A stretch of 64,000 nt of DNA. Source: Streptococcus panodentis. GTDB lineage: Bacteria; Bacillota; Bacilli; Lactobacillales; Streptococcaceae. The position numbers and the translations under genes were made by a program. Positions 16,828 through 24,845 of this stretch are shown here, in pieces. Numbering within the stretch: position 1 is the first letter of the stretch; every line of letters begins with the position of its first letter. The notes below the pieces were generated by a model. The model did not search any database and was not told where the DNA came from. It saw only the letters and a program-made list of their open reading frames with translations. The stretch lies in assembly GCF_017884005.1 (NCBI RefSeq), contig NZ_QFAY01000001.1, forward strand, positions 173,682 to 237,681, written 5' to 3'.

Positions 16828-17511
16828 ATGAAAAAAGAAAAATGCCGGCACCAGTTGTTTGACTACGAGGCCGACTATGTCATCTGCCCGGCCTGTGGCG
16901 AGCCCATTGCGGAAAATATGCCGGCTGATCCCAACTTCAAGTTGCAGGTGATTCGGCGGAGTCGCAGCTACAAAAAATTCTTAAAATGGCAAAAATTTTA
17001 TTATCTATTCTTGTTTTTATCATTACTGATTGCCTTCAACTATCAATACTTGGATAGTTTTGTGATTAAAAGCTACGGAATTACAGGTATTGATTCTTTT
17101 GAGCCTACTCTCAGAATGCGCTTTTATCCCTTCAGCGATGTTGTGGGTGCATCGGCTGTCCTAATTGTTATTCTTGCAGGACCCCATCTTGATAGGCGGA
17201 AATGGCTGAGACTTTGGCATTTACAGAGGCAAGCTTACATTCTTCAGGCCTCATGGATTTATCTGTTTTTTAGAGTTGTTGGGTACGGTCTTTTGATTTA
17301 TCTGGGCAAGGTTCTGTGGAGTAGGCTTATTTATTTAGAAGAATTAGAACGTCTACAGCGCTATTTGAGCGGTCAAGAATTAATTTACGCCAGCATGGTC
17401 TATGCCAAGGAAAATCTTCGCGGCCTCTACATTGTGCTGGGGCTTAACTTTCTCGCCGACTGCTGGCTCTTTTTCTACCAGCGTTTGGCTATACGGGTTA
17501 ATCAGTTTTAA
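16828..17511 (+). CDS. Zinc-ribbon membrane protein, paralogue 2
   Basis: This is a 227-residue tandem paralogue of the preceding gene, starting 21 bp after its stop with AGGAAAGAG upstream. The ribbon ligands are C6, H8, C20 and C23. The helix pattern is the same, including the short hydrophobic AVLIVILAGPH segment and a C-terminal WLFFYQRLAIRVN end shared with copy 1. Function is unknown. The ribbon is cytoplasmic by the positive-inside rule (Arg/Lys-rich stretch before the first helix), which would fit a membrane-anchored sensor or binding protein; that is inference. Confidence 0.75.
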   Translation: MKKEKCRHQLFDYEADYVICPACGEPIAENMPADPNFKLQVIRRSRSYKKFLKWQKFYYLFLFLSLLIAFNYQYLDSFVIKSYGITGIDSFEPTLRMRFYPFSDVVGASAVLIVILAGPHLDRRKWLRLWHLQRQAYILQASWIYLFFRVVGYGLLIYLGKVLWSRLIYLEELERLQRYLSGQELIYASMVYAKENLRGLYIVLGLNFLADCWLFFYQRLAIRVNQF

Positions 17512-17905
17512 TACTCCTCAATAAAAATCAAAAAGCAAACTAGAATTCCTCTAACTCCTGCAGTAATTGTTTGTATTGGAATGTTCGCTTCAATACAAAC
17601 GGTGTCGGAGCTAGCTGCTCAAATAGTTCGAGAGACTATTTGAGGTTGAAAATAAAAGACCGCAAGGAAGTGTCAGTTGTTCAAAGCACTGCTTGAGGTG
17701 GCAGATAAAGGTGGTGGGCAGACTCCTCAAAATTACGGCAAGGCGACACTAACGAAGTTTGAAGAGTATGAGCTGGGCATAGCAGGCATTTTGGGGGTTC
17801 TTATAAATAAACGAAGATCTGGTTGTTTGACTGGCTAAACTTATCTGGGAGGAAAAAAGAGAAGTTATTCTTTGCTCAGGGGAAGCATAAAATCGAATTC
17901 TTATA
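17512..17905. repeat. Non-coding, dispersed intergenic repeat copy
   Basis: No gene is supported. The segment starts ATACTCCTCAATAAAAATCA, contains a hairpin (TTTGTATTG...CAATACAAA, about 17570-17600) and ends with TTTGAAGAGTATG near 17790. Related decayed copies occur at 4612-4780, 6480-6745 and 61440-61702. Confidence 0.55.
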
Positions 17906-17909
17906 ATTT

Positions 17910-17969
17910 TTGACTATAGGCTGGACTTGTAGTATAGTAAAGGTAGAGTATCCGACGGAGTCTTTCCGT
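17910..17969 (+). promoter_or_regulatory. MATE gene promoter and leader hairpin
   Basis: TTGACT (17910-17915), 17-bp spacer, TATAGT (17933-17938). The leader then carries GACGGA-GTCTT-TCCGTC (17953-17969) followed by a T-rich tract, resembling a small attenuator. Confidence 0.65.
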
Positions 17970-18011
17970 CTGATTTTATTGTTTTTCTTTTGAAAAAGCT
18001 GAGGATTTTTT

Positions 18012-19370
18012 ATGTACCAAACCCATCATTTTCAGCAGCGGCTGCGGCTCTTTCTCTCCATTTTTATCCCTGTCCTTATTTATCAGCTGGCCAATTATTC
18101 GGCTTCTTTTGTCGACACGACCATGACCGGCCAGTATGACACACTGCATCTGGCCGGGGTTTCTATGGCGACCAGCCTTTGGAGTCCTTTTTTCTCCTTT
18201 CTGACTGGTGTTGTGTCCGCCCTGGTTCCTATCCTTGGCCACCATTTGGGACAGGGGAGTGAAGATAAGGTTGCTTTGGACTTTTATCAGTTTATCTATC
18301 TGTCGCTGGGGCTGTCTCTCTGTCTTTTTCTGCTGGTCTTTGCAGGCGCTCCCTTTGTCTTGGCACATTTGGGATTGGAAAGTCTGGTCGAAGAAGTAGC
18401 CACACACTATCTTTGGTATTTGTCGCTGGGCATTATCCCGCTCTTGCTCTTTAGTGTCATTCGCTCTTTTCTTGACGCTCTAGGTCTAACCCGTCTATCC
18501 ATGTACCTCATGCTCTTGCTGCTGCCGCTGAACGCGGGCTTTAACTATATCTTGATTTATGGGGCTTTTGGCCTGCCGGAAATGGGCGGAGCAGGGGCCG
18601 GACTTGGGACTTCTTTGGCCTATTGGGTGCTGCTTTTAATCTCTCTGCTGCTGGCAGTTAAGCACCCCAAGGTCAGACCTTATCGACTATGGCAAATACA
18701 GTCTCCTGACAAAGCCGGTCTGAAAGAAGGGCTTCGTCTGGGTCTGCCTATTGGCGGAACTGTTTTTGCGGAAGTGCTGATTTTTTCAGCGGTCGGACTG
18801 GTCATGGCCAAATTTTCGTCTCTCATCATTGCCAGCCATCAGTCGGCCATGAATTTCTCCACCCTCATGTATGCCTTTCCTGTCAGCATTTCGACAGCGA
18901 TGGCTATTATCGTCTCCTATGAGATTGGCGCGAAACGCTGGGAAGATGTGCGGAAATACTGCTGTCTGGGCCGGCTGACTGCATTAGTCATCGCCGGATT
19001 TACCCTGCTTTTTCTCTATCTTTTCCGTTACAAAGTAGCTGCCCTTTATGGCTCAGATCCTGAATTCATCCGGCTGACTGCCATTTTTCTGACCTACAGC
19101 CTCTTTTTCCAGCTGGCCGATACCTTTGCGGCTCCTCTGCAAGGGATTCTGCGCGGCTATAAGGACACGCAGCTGCCTTTCTATCTGGGTCTCATCGGCT
19201 ACTGGGGTGTCTCTCTGCCTCTCGGTCTCTTGCTGGACCATTTCACCAAGCTGGGACCCTTTGCTTATTGGATTGGCTTGATTGCCAGTCTCCTGGTCAG
19301 CGGGATTCTCTATCAATGGAGGCTGAAGTGGCTTTCTGAACGTCAAGGATTGCAGAGTCAGACGATGTAG
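18012..19370 (+). CDS. MATE-family multidrug/toxin exporter
   Basis: This is a 452-residue protein with about twelve membrane helices of the MATE (MatE) family, which exports cationic compounds using Na+ or H+. Family marks: FVDTTMTGQYDTLHLAGVSMA in the first helices and AMNFSTLMYAFPVSISTAMAI in the second half, two homologous six-helix units. It is monocistronic, with its own promoter and a strong terminator. The start is the first ATG after the leader; GCTGAGGATTTTT is a modest ribosome-binding site. The substrate cannot be predicted. A short leader hairpin before the start may control expression. Confidence 0.92.
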   Translation: MYQTHHFQQRLRLFLSIFIPVLIYQLANYSASFVDTTMTGQYDTLHLAGVSMATSLWSPFFSFLTGVVSALVPILGHHLGQGSEDKVALDFYQFIYLSLGLSLCLFLLVFAGAPFVLAHLGLESLVEEVATHYLWYLSLGIIPLLLFSVIRSFLDALGLTRLSMYLMLLLLPLNAGFNYILIYGAFGLPEMGGAGAGLGTSLAYWVLLLISLLLAVKHPKVRPYRLWQIQSPDKAGLKEGLRLGLPIGGTVFAEVLIFSAVGLVMAKFSSLIIASHQSAMNFSTLMYAFPVSISTAMAIIVSYEIGAKRWEDVRKYCCLGRLTALVIAGFTLLFLYLFRYKVAALYGSDPEFIRLTAIFLTYSLFFQLADTFAAPLQGILRGYKDTQLPFYLGLIGYWGVSLPLGLLLDHFTKLGPFAYWIGLIASLLVSGILYQWRLKWLSERQGLQSQTM

Positions 19371-19455
19371 CAAGCAGAACCGCGCCTGCTCTTTCCAATC
19401 TGCTGACAGCCGCACAAGAATGCACAAAACTATACCACCACATAGCAAATGAAGC

Positions 19456-19498
19456 AGCACTGACTTATCAGAAGCAGATAAGTCAGTGCTATTTTTTT
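19456..19498 (+). terminator. MATE gene terminator
   Basis: A 14-bp perfect stem (AGCACTGACTTATC and complement) is followed by ATTTTTTT. Confidence 0.9.
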
Positions 19499-19530
19499 CA
19501 CAATCTTTTATTAAATTTAGATTAAAAAAG

Positions 19531-19581
19531 TTAAAAACGCTTACATTTTTACTGGTCTGCAGATTGTGAAAATGGTATAAT
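19531..19581 (+). promoter_or_regulatory. Hsp100/aco operon promoter with cre-like site
   Basis: A TATAAT (19576-19581) with an extended TGG is the likely -10; no good -35 is seen. Upstream, 19531-19545 (TTAAAAACGCTTACA) matches the CcpA cre consensus at 14 of 15 positions. It lies about 45-50 bp before the predicted start of transcription. Confidence 0.6.
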
Positions 19582-19714
19582 AAATATAAGATTATCAATA
19601 AAAGTGTTGGTACAAATCATAGGAGTCTGCTTTAGTTTCCTAAGGGATTGTTTGTACTTATCTGTGATGTTCATGCAATGAATGTCTCTTGCCTTAAAAA
19701 AGCGAGGGAAGGAT

Positions 19715-21964
19715 ATGACCAAACACTATACTCGTCTTTTGCAGGAAGTACTGGATGCGGCAAAAGACTTAGCGATTCAAAAACACAATTACCAGGTTGA
19801 TATTCCTCATGTCTGGACGGTACTGACGCAGCCTCAGAGTTTTGCGCTGGACTTTTACAGCAGCCTGGATTTTGACATGAACGAATTTATCAGCCTGATC
19901 AATCAAGAAGTGGCAAAGATTCCTGTTTTTTCACAGACAGACCCCAGCCGTTTTGGCCGCCAGTACAGCCAGCGGCTGAGGAATCTTCTGGAGGATGCAG
20001 AGCGGGAAAGAGTGGAGCTCAGAGACGAGATTGTGACGGTTGAGCACCTGATTCTCGGCCTTTTTCGCCAGCAGAGAAATCCTATCACGGTTTTTCTCCA
20101 GAAAGCTGGGATTGACAGGGACCTTGTTTGCCAAAGGCTGAACAAGGTAAGGCAGGGCAAAAGAGCAATAGCAGCTGGTCAGGAGAGTCATTATCAGGCT
20201 TTGAGCAAGTATGCCAGCAGCTTCAACCAATGGCTGGCAGAGCAGCCAGAGCGCAAGGTTATCGGGCGAAAGGAGGAAATCAAGGATATTATCCGGGTCC
20301 TCTCCAGAAAGGAAAAGAGCAATGCTATTTTAATCGGCTTTCCGGGGGTTGGAAAAGCCAGAGTCATGGAAGGCTTTGTCCGCAGGCTCGCTGAGGGTGA
20401 TGTCCCGGAAAATCTGATGGGCAAGGAAGTTTTCAAGCTCAATCTCGCCAGCCTGATCGCAGGAACCAAGTATCGGGGTGAATTTGAAGAGCGTTTTCAG
20501 GCTGTTTTGGACGAGCTGGTCGCTGCTAAGGGCCGGGTGATTCTCTACATCGAGGACATTGATCAGATTGTCACTGCTGGACGGACAGAAGGCTCGCTGG
20601 ACGCAGGCAATCTCCTGAAGCCGCTCTTGGTCGGCGGGCAAATTCATATTATCGGGACAACCACCTTCGCTGCTTATCGGGAAAGTTTTGAGCTGGATCA
20701 GGCATTGGAAGGCCGATTTCAGCGCATCCGTATTGAGGAGCCCAGTCAGGAGGAAGCCTTAGTCATTCTTCAAGGGCTGCGTGACCATTATCAGGCATTT
20801 CACGGAGTCAGCCTGAGCGATGAAGCTCTGCAGGCAGCCGTTAGCCTCTCTATCCGCTACCTGTCTGACCGCTATCTGCCGGATAAGGCACTGGATCTAA
20901 TCGATGAAGCCTGTGCAGTTAAAAAGATCCAGCCTGCACAGGAAGACCAAGGAGAAGCGGTCGTCAGCCGCGAGGATATTGCCGCTATTGTCGAGCGCAT
21001 GACCGGGATCAAGGTCCAAGGCATTATGGACAATGAGCGGGAGCACCTGCTGAATCTGGACAGGCTCCTGTGGCAGAAGATTGTCGGTCAGGATACAGCT
21101 GTTCAAAGGGTATCCGAAGCGATTCTTCGCTCCAGAGCAGGGATTCAAAATCCCAAACGCCCGATTGGTTCTTTTCTCTTTTTGGGTCCGACCGGTGTCG
21201 GCAAGACTGCTCTGGCCAAGTCCTTGGCAGAACTGCTTTTTGGAAATGAGCTGGAAATGGTCCGTTTGGACATGTCAGAATATATGGAGAAGCATGCTGT
21301 CGCCCGCTTAGTGGGACCGCCTCCGGGCTATGTCGGCTTTGAAGAGGGCGGTCAGCTGACGGAAGCAGTACGCCGAAGATTGTATTCGATTGTCCTGCTG
21401 GACGAAATCGAAAAGGCCCATCCAGATGTTTTTAATACGCTGCTGCAGGTCTTAGATGAAGGCCGGCTGACGGATTCTAAAGGCCGGACCATTGATTTTA
21501 AAAATACAATTTTAATCATGACCAGCAATATCGGTTCCCAGCAGATTCTGGAAAGTCTGCAGACCTCACAGGGTCTGACAGCAGAAAGGAAGCAAGAGGT
21601 CATAGACTTGCTGCAGCACAGTTTCCGTCCGGAATTTCTCAACCGGATTGACGAAACGGTTATCTTTAATCCTCTGCAGCTGTCTGACATGGTTGCTATT
21701 GTGAAGATGATGGTCGGCCAGCTGCAGGAGCGGCTGAGGCATCAACTGATTGACCTCCGGCTGGATGAGGAAGTCTATAGCTTTTTGGCCAAGGAGGGCT
21801 ATCATCCGGAATTCGGCGCCCGCCCTATCCAAAGGACCGTCATGCGCTGTCTGGAGACGCCTCTGGCCCGCTATCTGGTCGCACAGAAAGAGCAGGCTCA
21901 GATGACCGTCCGAGTCAGACTGCTGAAAGACAAAGACCGGCTGGAATTTCAGTATTGGAGCTGA
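19715..21964 (+). CDS. Hsp100/Clp ATPase, ClpB-like, no M-domain, degenerate first ATPase domain
   Basis: This is a 749-residue double-ATPase Hsp100 protein. The start at 19715 is chosen because GGGAAGGA precedes it, rather than an in-frame ATG 33 bp earlier. Order: Clp-N repeats (1-145), NBD1 (about 180-400), NBD2 (about 455-690), small C-terminal domain. NBD1 is altered: Walker A reads GFPGVGK-A, with A215 where Ser/Thr binds Mg-ATP, and Walker B reads ILYIED instead of hhhhDE. NBD2 is canonical (GPTGVGKT 491-498; [12 protein letters not shown]). The coiled-coil M-domain that ClpB and ClpC insert after NBD1 is essentially missing. The NBD2 loop after SNIGS lacks an obvious ClpP-docking I/L/VGF/L tripeptide. 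It shares the plus strand and no terminator with lpd-acoABC, so it may maintain that very large complex; this is inference. It could also be ClpL- or ClpE-related. Confidence 0.85.
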   Translation: MTKHYTRLLQEVLDAAKDLAIQKHNYQVDIPHVWTVLTQPQSFALDFYSSLDFDMNEFISLINQEVAKIPVFSQTDPSRFGRQYSQRLRNLLEDAERERVELRDEIVTVEHLILGLFRQQRNPITVFLQKAGIDRDLVCQRLNKVRQGKRAIAAGQESHYQALSKYASSFNQWLAEQPERKVIGRKEEIKDIIRVLSRKEKSNAILIGFPGVGKARVMEGFVRRLAEGDVPENLMGKEVFKLNLASLIAGTKYRGEFEERFQAVLDELVAAKGRVILYIEDIDQIVTAGRTEGSLDAGNLLKPLLVGGQIHIIGTTTFAAYRESFELDQALEGRFQRIRIEEPSQEEALVILQGLRDHYQAFHGVSLSDEALQAAVSLSIRYLSDRYLPDKALDLIDEACAVKKIQPAQEDQGEAVVSREDIAAIVERMTGIKVQGIMDNEREHLLNLDRLLWQKIVGQDTAVQRVSEAILRSRAGIQNPKRPIGSFLFLGPTGVGKTALAKSLAELLFGNELEMVRLDMSEYMEKHAVARLVGPPPGYVGFEEGGQLTEAVRRRLYSIVLLDEIEKAHPDVFNTLLQVLDEGRLTDSKGRTIDFKNTILIMTSNIGSQQILESLQTSQGLTAERKQEVIDLLQHSFRPEFLNRIDETVIFNPLQLSDMVAIVKMMVGQLQERLRHQLIDLRLDEEVYSFLAKEGYHPEFGARPIQRTVMRCLETPLARYLVAQKEQAQMTVRVRLLKDKDRLEFQYWS

Positions 21965-22043
21965 GCTTTTGGAAGCAAAAGAAGTTCTGCAGCAGCTGTA
22001 CATTCCCCGGCTTTTACGACTTGAAGCCGGGCGGATTCAAAGT

Positions 22044-22385
22044 ACTGAACTCGGGCTAAAAACTTTGAAAAAAAGATGACTCCTCCTTGAAGCTGTTGCT
22101 TCTGTGTCGAATTCCCTATTTTTTCTTCGTTTTTTAAACGCCCTCGTATCTTATGGAACTGAACTCGGGCTAAAAACTTTGAAAAAAAGATGACTCCTCC
22201 TTGAAGCTGTCGCTTCTGTGTCGGATTCCCTATTTTTTCTTCGTTTTCTATACGCCCTCGTATCTTATGGAACTGAACTCGGGCTAAAAACTTTGAAAAA
22301 AAGATGACTCCTCCTTGAAGCTGTTGCTTCTGTGTCGGATTCCCTATTTTTTCTTCGTTTTTTAAACGCCCTCGTATCTTATAAA
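22044..22385 (+). repeat. Tandem array of three 114-bp structured units
   Basis: Three near-identical 114-bp units start at 22044, 22158 and 22272. Each begins ACTGAACTCGGGCTAAAAAC, has a central hairpin GAAGC-TGTT/TGTC-GCTTC, and ends TAAACGCCCTCGTATCTTA. Start and end blocks (CGGGC...GCCC) can pair to give one long imperfect hairpin per unit. The array starts 79 bp after the Hsp100 stop and ends directly at the AAAAGGAGG of lpd. The same element family, in the same orientation relative to transcription, is found in the pdh operon (58746-59176). Confidence 0.9.
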
Positions 22386-22397
22386 AGGAGGTTCGTT

Positions 22398-23738
22398 TTG
22401 CTTGTTTATGATATTTTAATTATCGGTGCTGGTCCAGGCGGCTATGTGGCAGCTGAAGAAGCGGCCCGTTTGGGCAAGAAAGTGGCCGTGGTCGAAAAGC
22501 AATCGATAGGCGGGACCTGTCTGAATGTCGGCTGCATCCCTTCAAAATCCTACCTTCAGCACAGCCACTGGCTGCTGTCCATGCAGGAAGCCAGCCGTTA
22601 TGGTATCGAAAGCCGGCTGGAAAAGATTGATTTTGGCAGGCTGGTCGACCGAAAGAATCAGGTTGTAGCCAGTCTGCAGTCCGGGATTCATTCCACATTT
22701 AAGTCTTTAGGGATTGACTACATAGAAGGAGAAGCACAATACGTCAAAGACAGGGTCTTTTCTGTCGCAGGCAGGGAAGTCACTGCCAAAGATGTCATTT
22801 TGGCGACTGGCAGCCATCCTTTTATACCGCCTATTGCCGGTCTGGAGCAGGTGGACTATCTGACGACAGATAGCTTCTTTGATGTACAGGTTCTGCCAGA
22901 AAAACTAGCCATCATCGGAGGCGGAGTGATTGCTATCGAACTGGCCTTTGCCATGGCTCCTCTGGGAGTAGAGGTCACTGTCATCGAGGTTGCGCCGGAA
23001 ATCCTCCTGACAGAAGAAGCAGCAGCCCGGCAGGTGATTCAAAAGAAACTAAGGAAAATGGGGGTGAAAATATATCAGGGAGCTCGGATAAAAGAAGTGA
23101 CAGCTCATGCTGTGGTGCTTGAAGACAGGCAGATTGCCTTTGACAGGCTGCTGCTGGCTGCCGGCCGCAAGCCGAATCTGCAGCTGGCAAAAAGTATGGG
23201 ACTGGCCTTGACCGAGCGGAATTTTGTTCAGGTGGACCAGTATTATGAAACATCAAAAGAACATGTCTATGCTGTCGGTGATTTGCTGGAATCCTACATG
23301 CTGGCCCATGTCGCCAGCGCAGAGGGGATCAAAGCTGTAAGAGCGATTTGCCGTCAGGCGGAGGAGCCGGTCGATTCCCTAGGTGTCCCCCGCTCACTCT
23401 ATACCAGTCCTGAAATCGCTTCTTTTGGACTCAGCCAGGAAGAAGCAGAACAGGCCGGCTATGATGTCCTTGTCCAGCAGCTGCCTTTTTCCTATAACGG
23501 TCGGGCCATTGCTGCAGCTGAAACAGAAGGCTATGTCAAGCTCATTTCGGAAAAGCAGTACCATCTGCTTTTGGGAGCTGTCATCGTCGGTCCGCAGGGC
23601 ACCGATCTTCTGCAGGAGCTGATCTTGCTGAGGCAGGCTGAAGCCACTTTAGACCAAGTGACTGATGCGGTGTTTGCCCATCCGACAAGATCGGAATTGC
23701 TGCAGGATGTTGCCAAAAGAATCGTCCGCCATGACTGA
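22398..23738 (+). CDS. acoL: Dihydrolipoamide dehydrogenase (E3) of acetoin-type complex
   Basis: This 446-residue FAD disulfide reductase re-oxidises dihydrolipoyl groups with NAD+. The start is the TTG at 22398, seven bases after AAAGGAGG; an upstream ATG at 22332 would lie inside the repeat array and is rejected. FAD loop GAGPGGYVAA, redox disulfide GGTCLNVGCIPSK, NAD loop GGGVIAIE, and the C-terminal HPTRSE with the active-site His-Glu pair are all visible. Unlike the E3 of the pdh operon it has no N-terminal lipoyl domain. It is followed at 15 bp by acoA. Assignment to acetoin rather than pyruvate dehydrogenase rests on a second, pneumococcal-type pdh operon being present. Confidence 0.92.
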   Translation: MLVYDILIIGAGPGGYVAAEEAARLGKKVAVVEKQSIGGTCLNVGCIPSKSYLQHSHWLLSMQEASRYGIESRLEKIDFGRLVDRKNQVVASLQSGIHSTFKSLGIDYIEGEAQYVKDRVFSVAGREVTAKDVILATGSHPFIPPIAGLEQVDYLTTDSFFDVQVLPEKLAIIGGGVIAIELAFAMAPLGVEVTVIEVAPEILLTEEAAARQVIQKKLRKMGVKIYQGARIKEVTAHAVVLEDRQIAFDRLLLAAGRKPNLQLAKSMGLALTERNFVQVDQYYETSKEHVYAVGDLLESYMLAHVASAEGIKAVRAICRQAEEPVDSLGVPRSLYTSPEIASFGLSQEEAEQAGYDVLVQQLPFSYNGRAIAAAETEGYVKLISEKQYHLLLGAVIVGPQGTDLLQELILLRQAEATLDQVTDAVFAHPTRSELLQDVAKRIVRHD

Positions 23739-23753
23739 TCAGGAGGTAAGAAT

Positions 23754-24827
23754 ATGCCGAATTACAAAGATTTACCACAACAATTATCGAAAACGAGAAA
23801 CCAAGGTGCAGTATCCGAACTGGTTGATTTGAAGGTTCATGATGCCACCGAAATCGAGGTGGAACAGATTTCCAAGGAAAAAGCTAAAACCATGTATAAA
23901 ACGATGTGGGATATTCGCAACTTCGAAGAAAATACCCGACGCTTCTTTGCGGCCGGACAGATTCCCGGCTTTGTCCACCTCTATGCTGGCGAGGAAGCCG
24001 TGGCGACAGGGGTCTGTGCCAATCTGACAGACCAGGACTACATTACCAGCACCCACCGTGGCCATGGTCACTGTGTCGCCAAGGGCGGTGATCTAAAGGG
24101 GATGATGGCGGAGATTTTTGGCAAGGAAACCGGTCTTGGCAAAGGGAAAGGCGGCTCCATGCACATCGCTGATTTGGACAGGGGCATTCTCGGAGCCAAC
24201 GGTATGGTCGGCGGCGGCTTTGGCTTGGCAACCGGGGCAGCTATGCGCAATAAATATCTGAAAACAGACAGTGTTGCCGTCTGCTTCTTTGGTGATGGTG
24301 CGGCCAATGAAGGGAATTTTCATGAGTGTCTCAATATGGCCTCCATCTGGAAACTGCCTGTTATCTTTGTCAATGAAAACAACCTCTTTGCCGAATCAAC
24401 GCCCCAATGGTATTCTTCTGCTTCAGGCACGATTGCTGAAAGGGCTGCCGCTTACAATATGCCTGGTATCCGGGTAAACGGCAAGGATTTATTTGCTGTC
24501 TATCAGGTTGCAAAGGAAGCGATCGAACGGGCCCGCAATGGGGAAGGTCCGACTCTGATTGAGGCGGTGACCTATCGGAACCACGGCCACTTTGAAGGAG
24601 ATGAGCAAAAATACAAGGCCTTGGAAGGAGAAGAAAAAGACTGGGCCGATGTAGACGCTCTGGATGTCTTCCGAGACTATGTCATTGAGCACGAACTCTT
24701 GTCTGAAGAAGAGCTGGAAGCTATCTTAGAGGAATCCCGAAAGGATGTAGAAGCAGCGATTCAGTTTGCCCAAGACAGTCCGATTCCCCGTCCTGAATCC
24801 CTGCTTGAAGATGTATTCACTGATTGA
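23754..24827 (+). CDS. acoA: Thiamine-diphosphate dehydrogenase E1 alpha subunit
   Basis: This is a 357-residue E1 alpha subunit that decarboxylates or cleaves the 2-oxo/acetoin substrate with thiamine diphosphate. The STHRGHGHCVAKG segment supplies active-site histidines, and the ThDP/Mg motif is GDGAANEG with downstream NN (NENNLFAES). It carries about 35 extra N-terminal residues compared with the pdhA paralogue at 60257-61225. GGAGG at 23741 supports the start. It pairs with AcoB, encoded 18 bp downstream. Acetoin specificity is likely but unproven; a second pyruvate dehydrogenase or a branched-chain enzyme is possible. Confidence 0.9.
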   Translation: MPNYKDLPQQLSKTRNQGAVSELVDLKVHDATEIEVEQISKEKAKTMYKTMWDIRNFEENTRRFFAAGQIPGFVHLYAGEEAVATGVCANLTDQDYITSTHRGHGHCVAKGGDLKGMMAEIFGKETGLGKGKGGSMHIADLDRGILGANGMVGGGFGLATGAAMRNKYLKTDSVAVCFFGDGAANEGNFHECLNMASIWKLPVIFVNENNLFAESTPQWYSSASGTIAERAAAYNMPGIRVNGKDLFAVYQVAKEAIERARNGEGPTLIEAVTYRNHGHFEGDEQKYKALEGEEKDWADVDALDVFRDYVIEHELLSEEELEAILEESRKDVEAAIQFAQDSPIPRPESLLEDVFTD

Positions 24828-24845
24828 TAGAAGGAGGATAATCAA

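Noticed and set aside
22044..22385. CRISPR array
   Set aside because: The 114-bp units are contiguous with no spacers and no cas genes nearby; they are direct tandem repeats.
22332..22397. Upstream ATG as the start of acoL
   Set aside because: It would add 22 residues from inside the repeat array; the TTG at 22398 has a strong Shine-Dalgarno and gives the normal E3 N-terminus.
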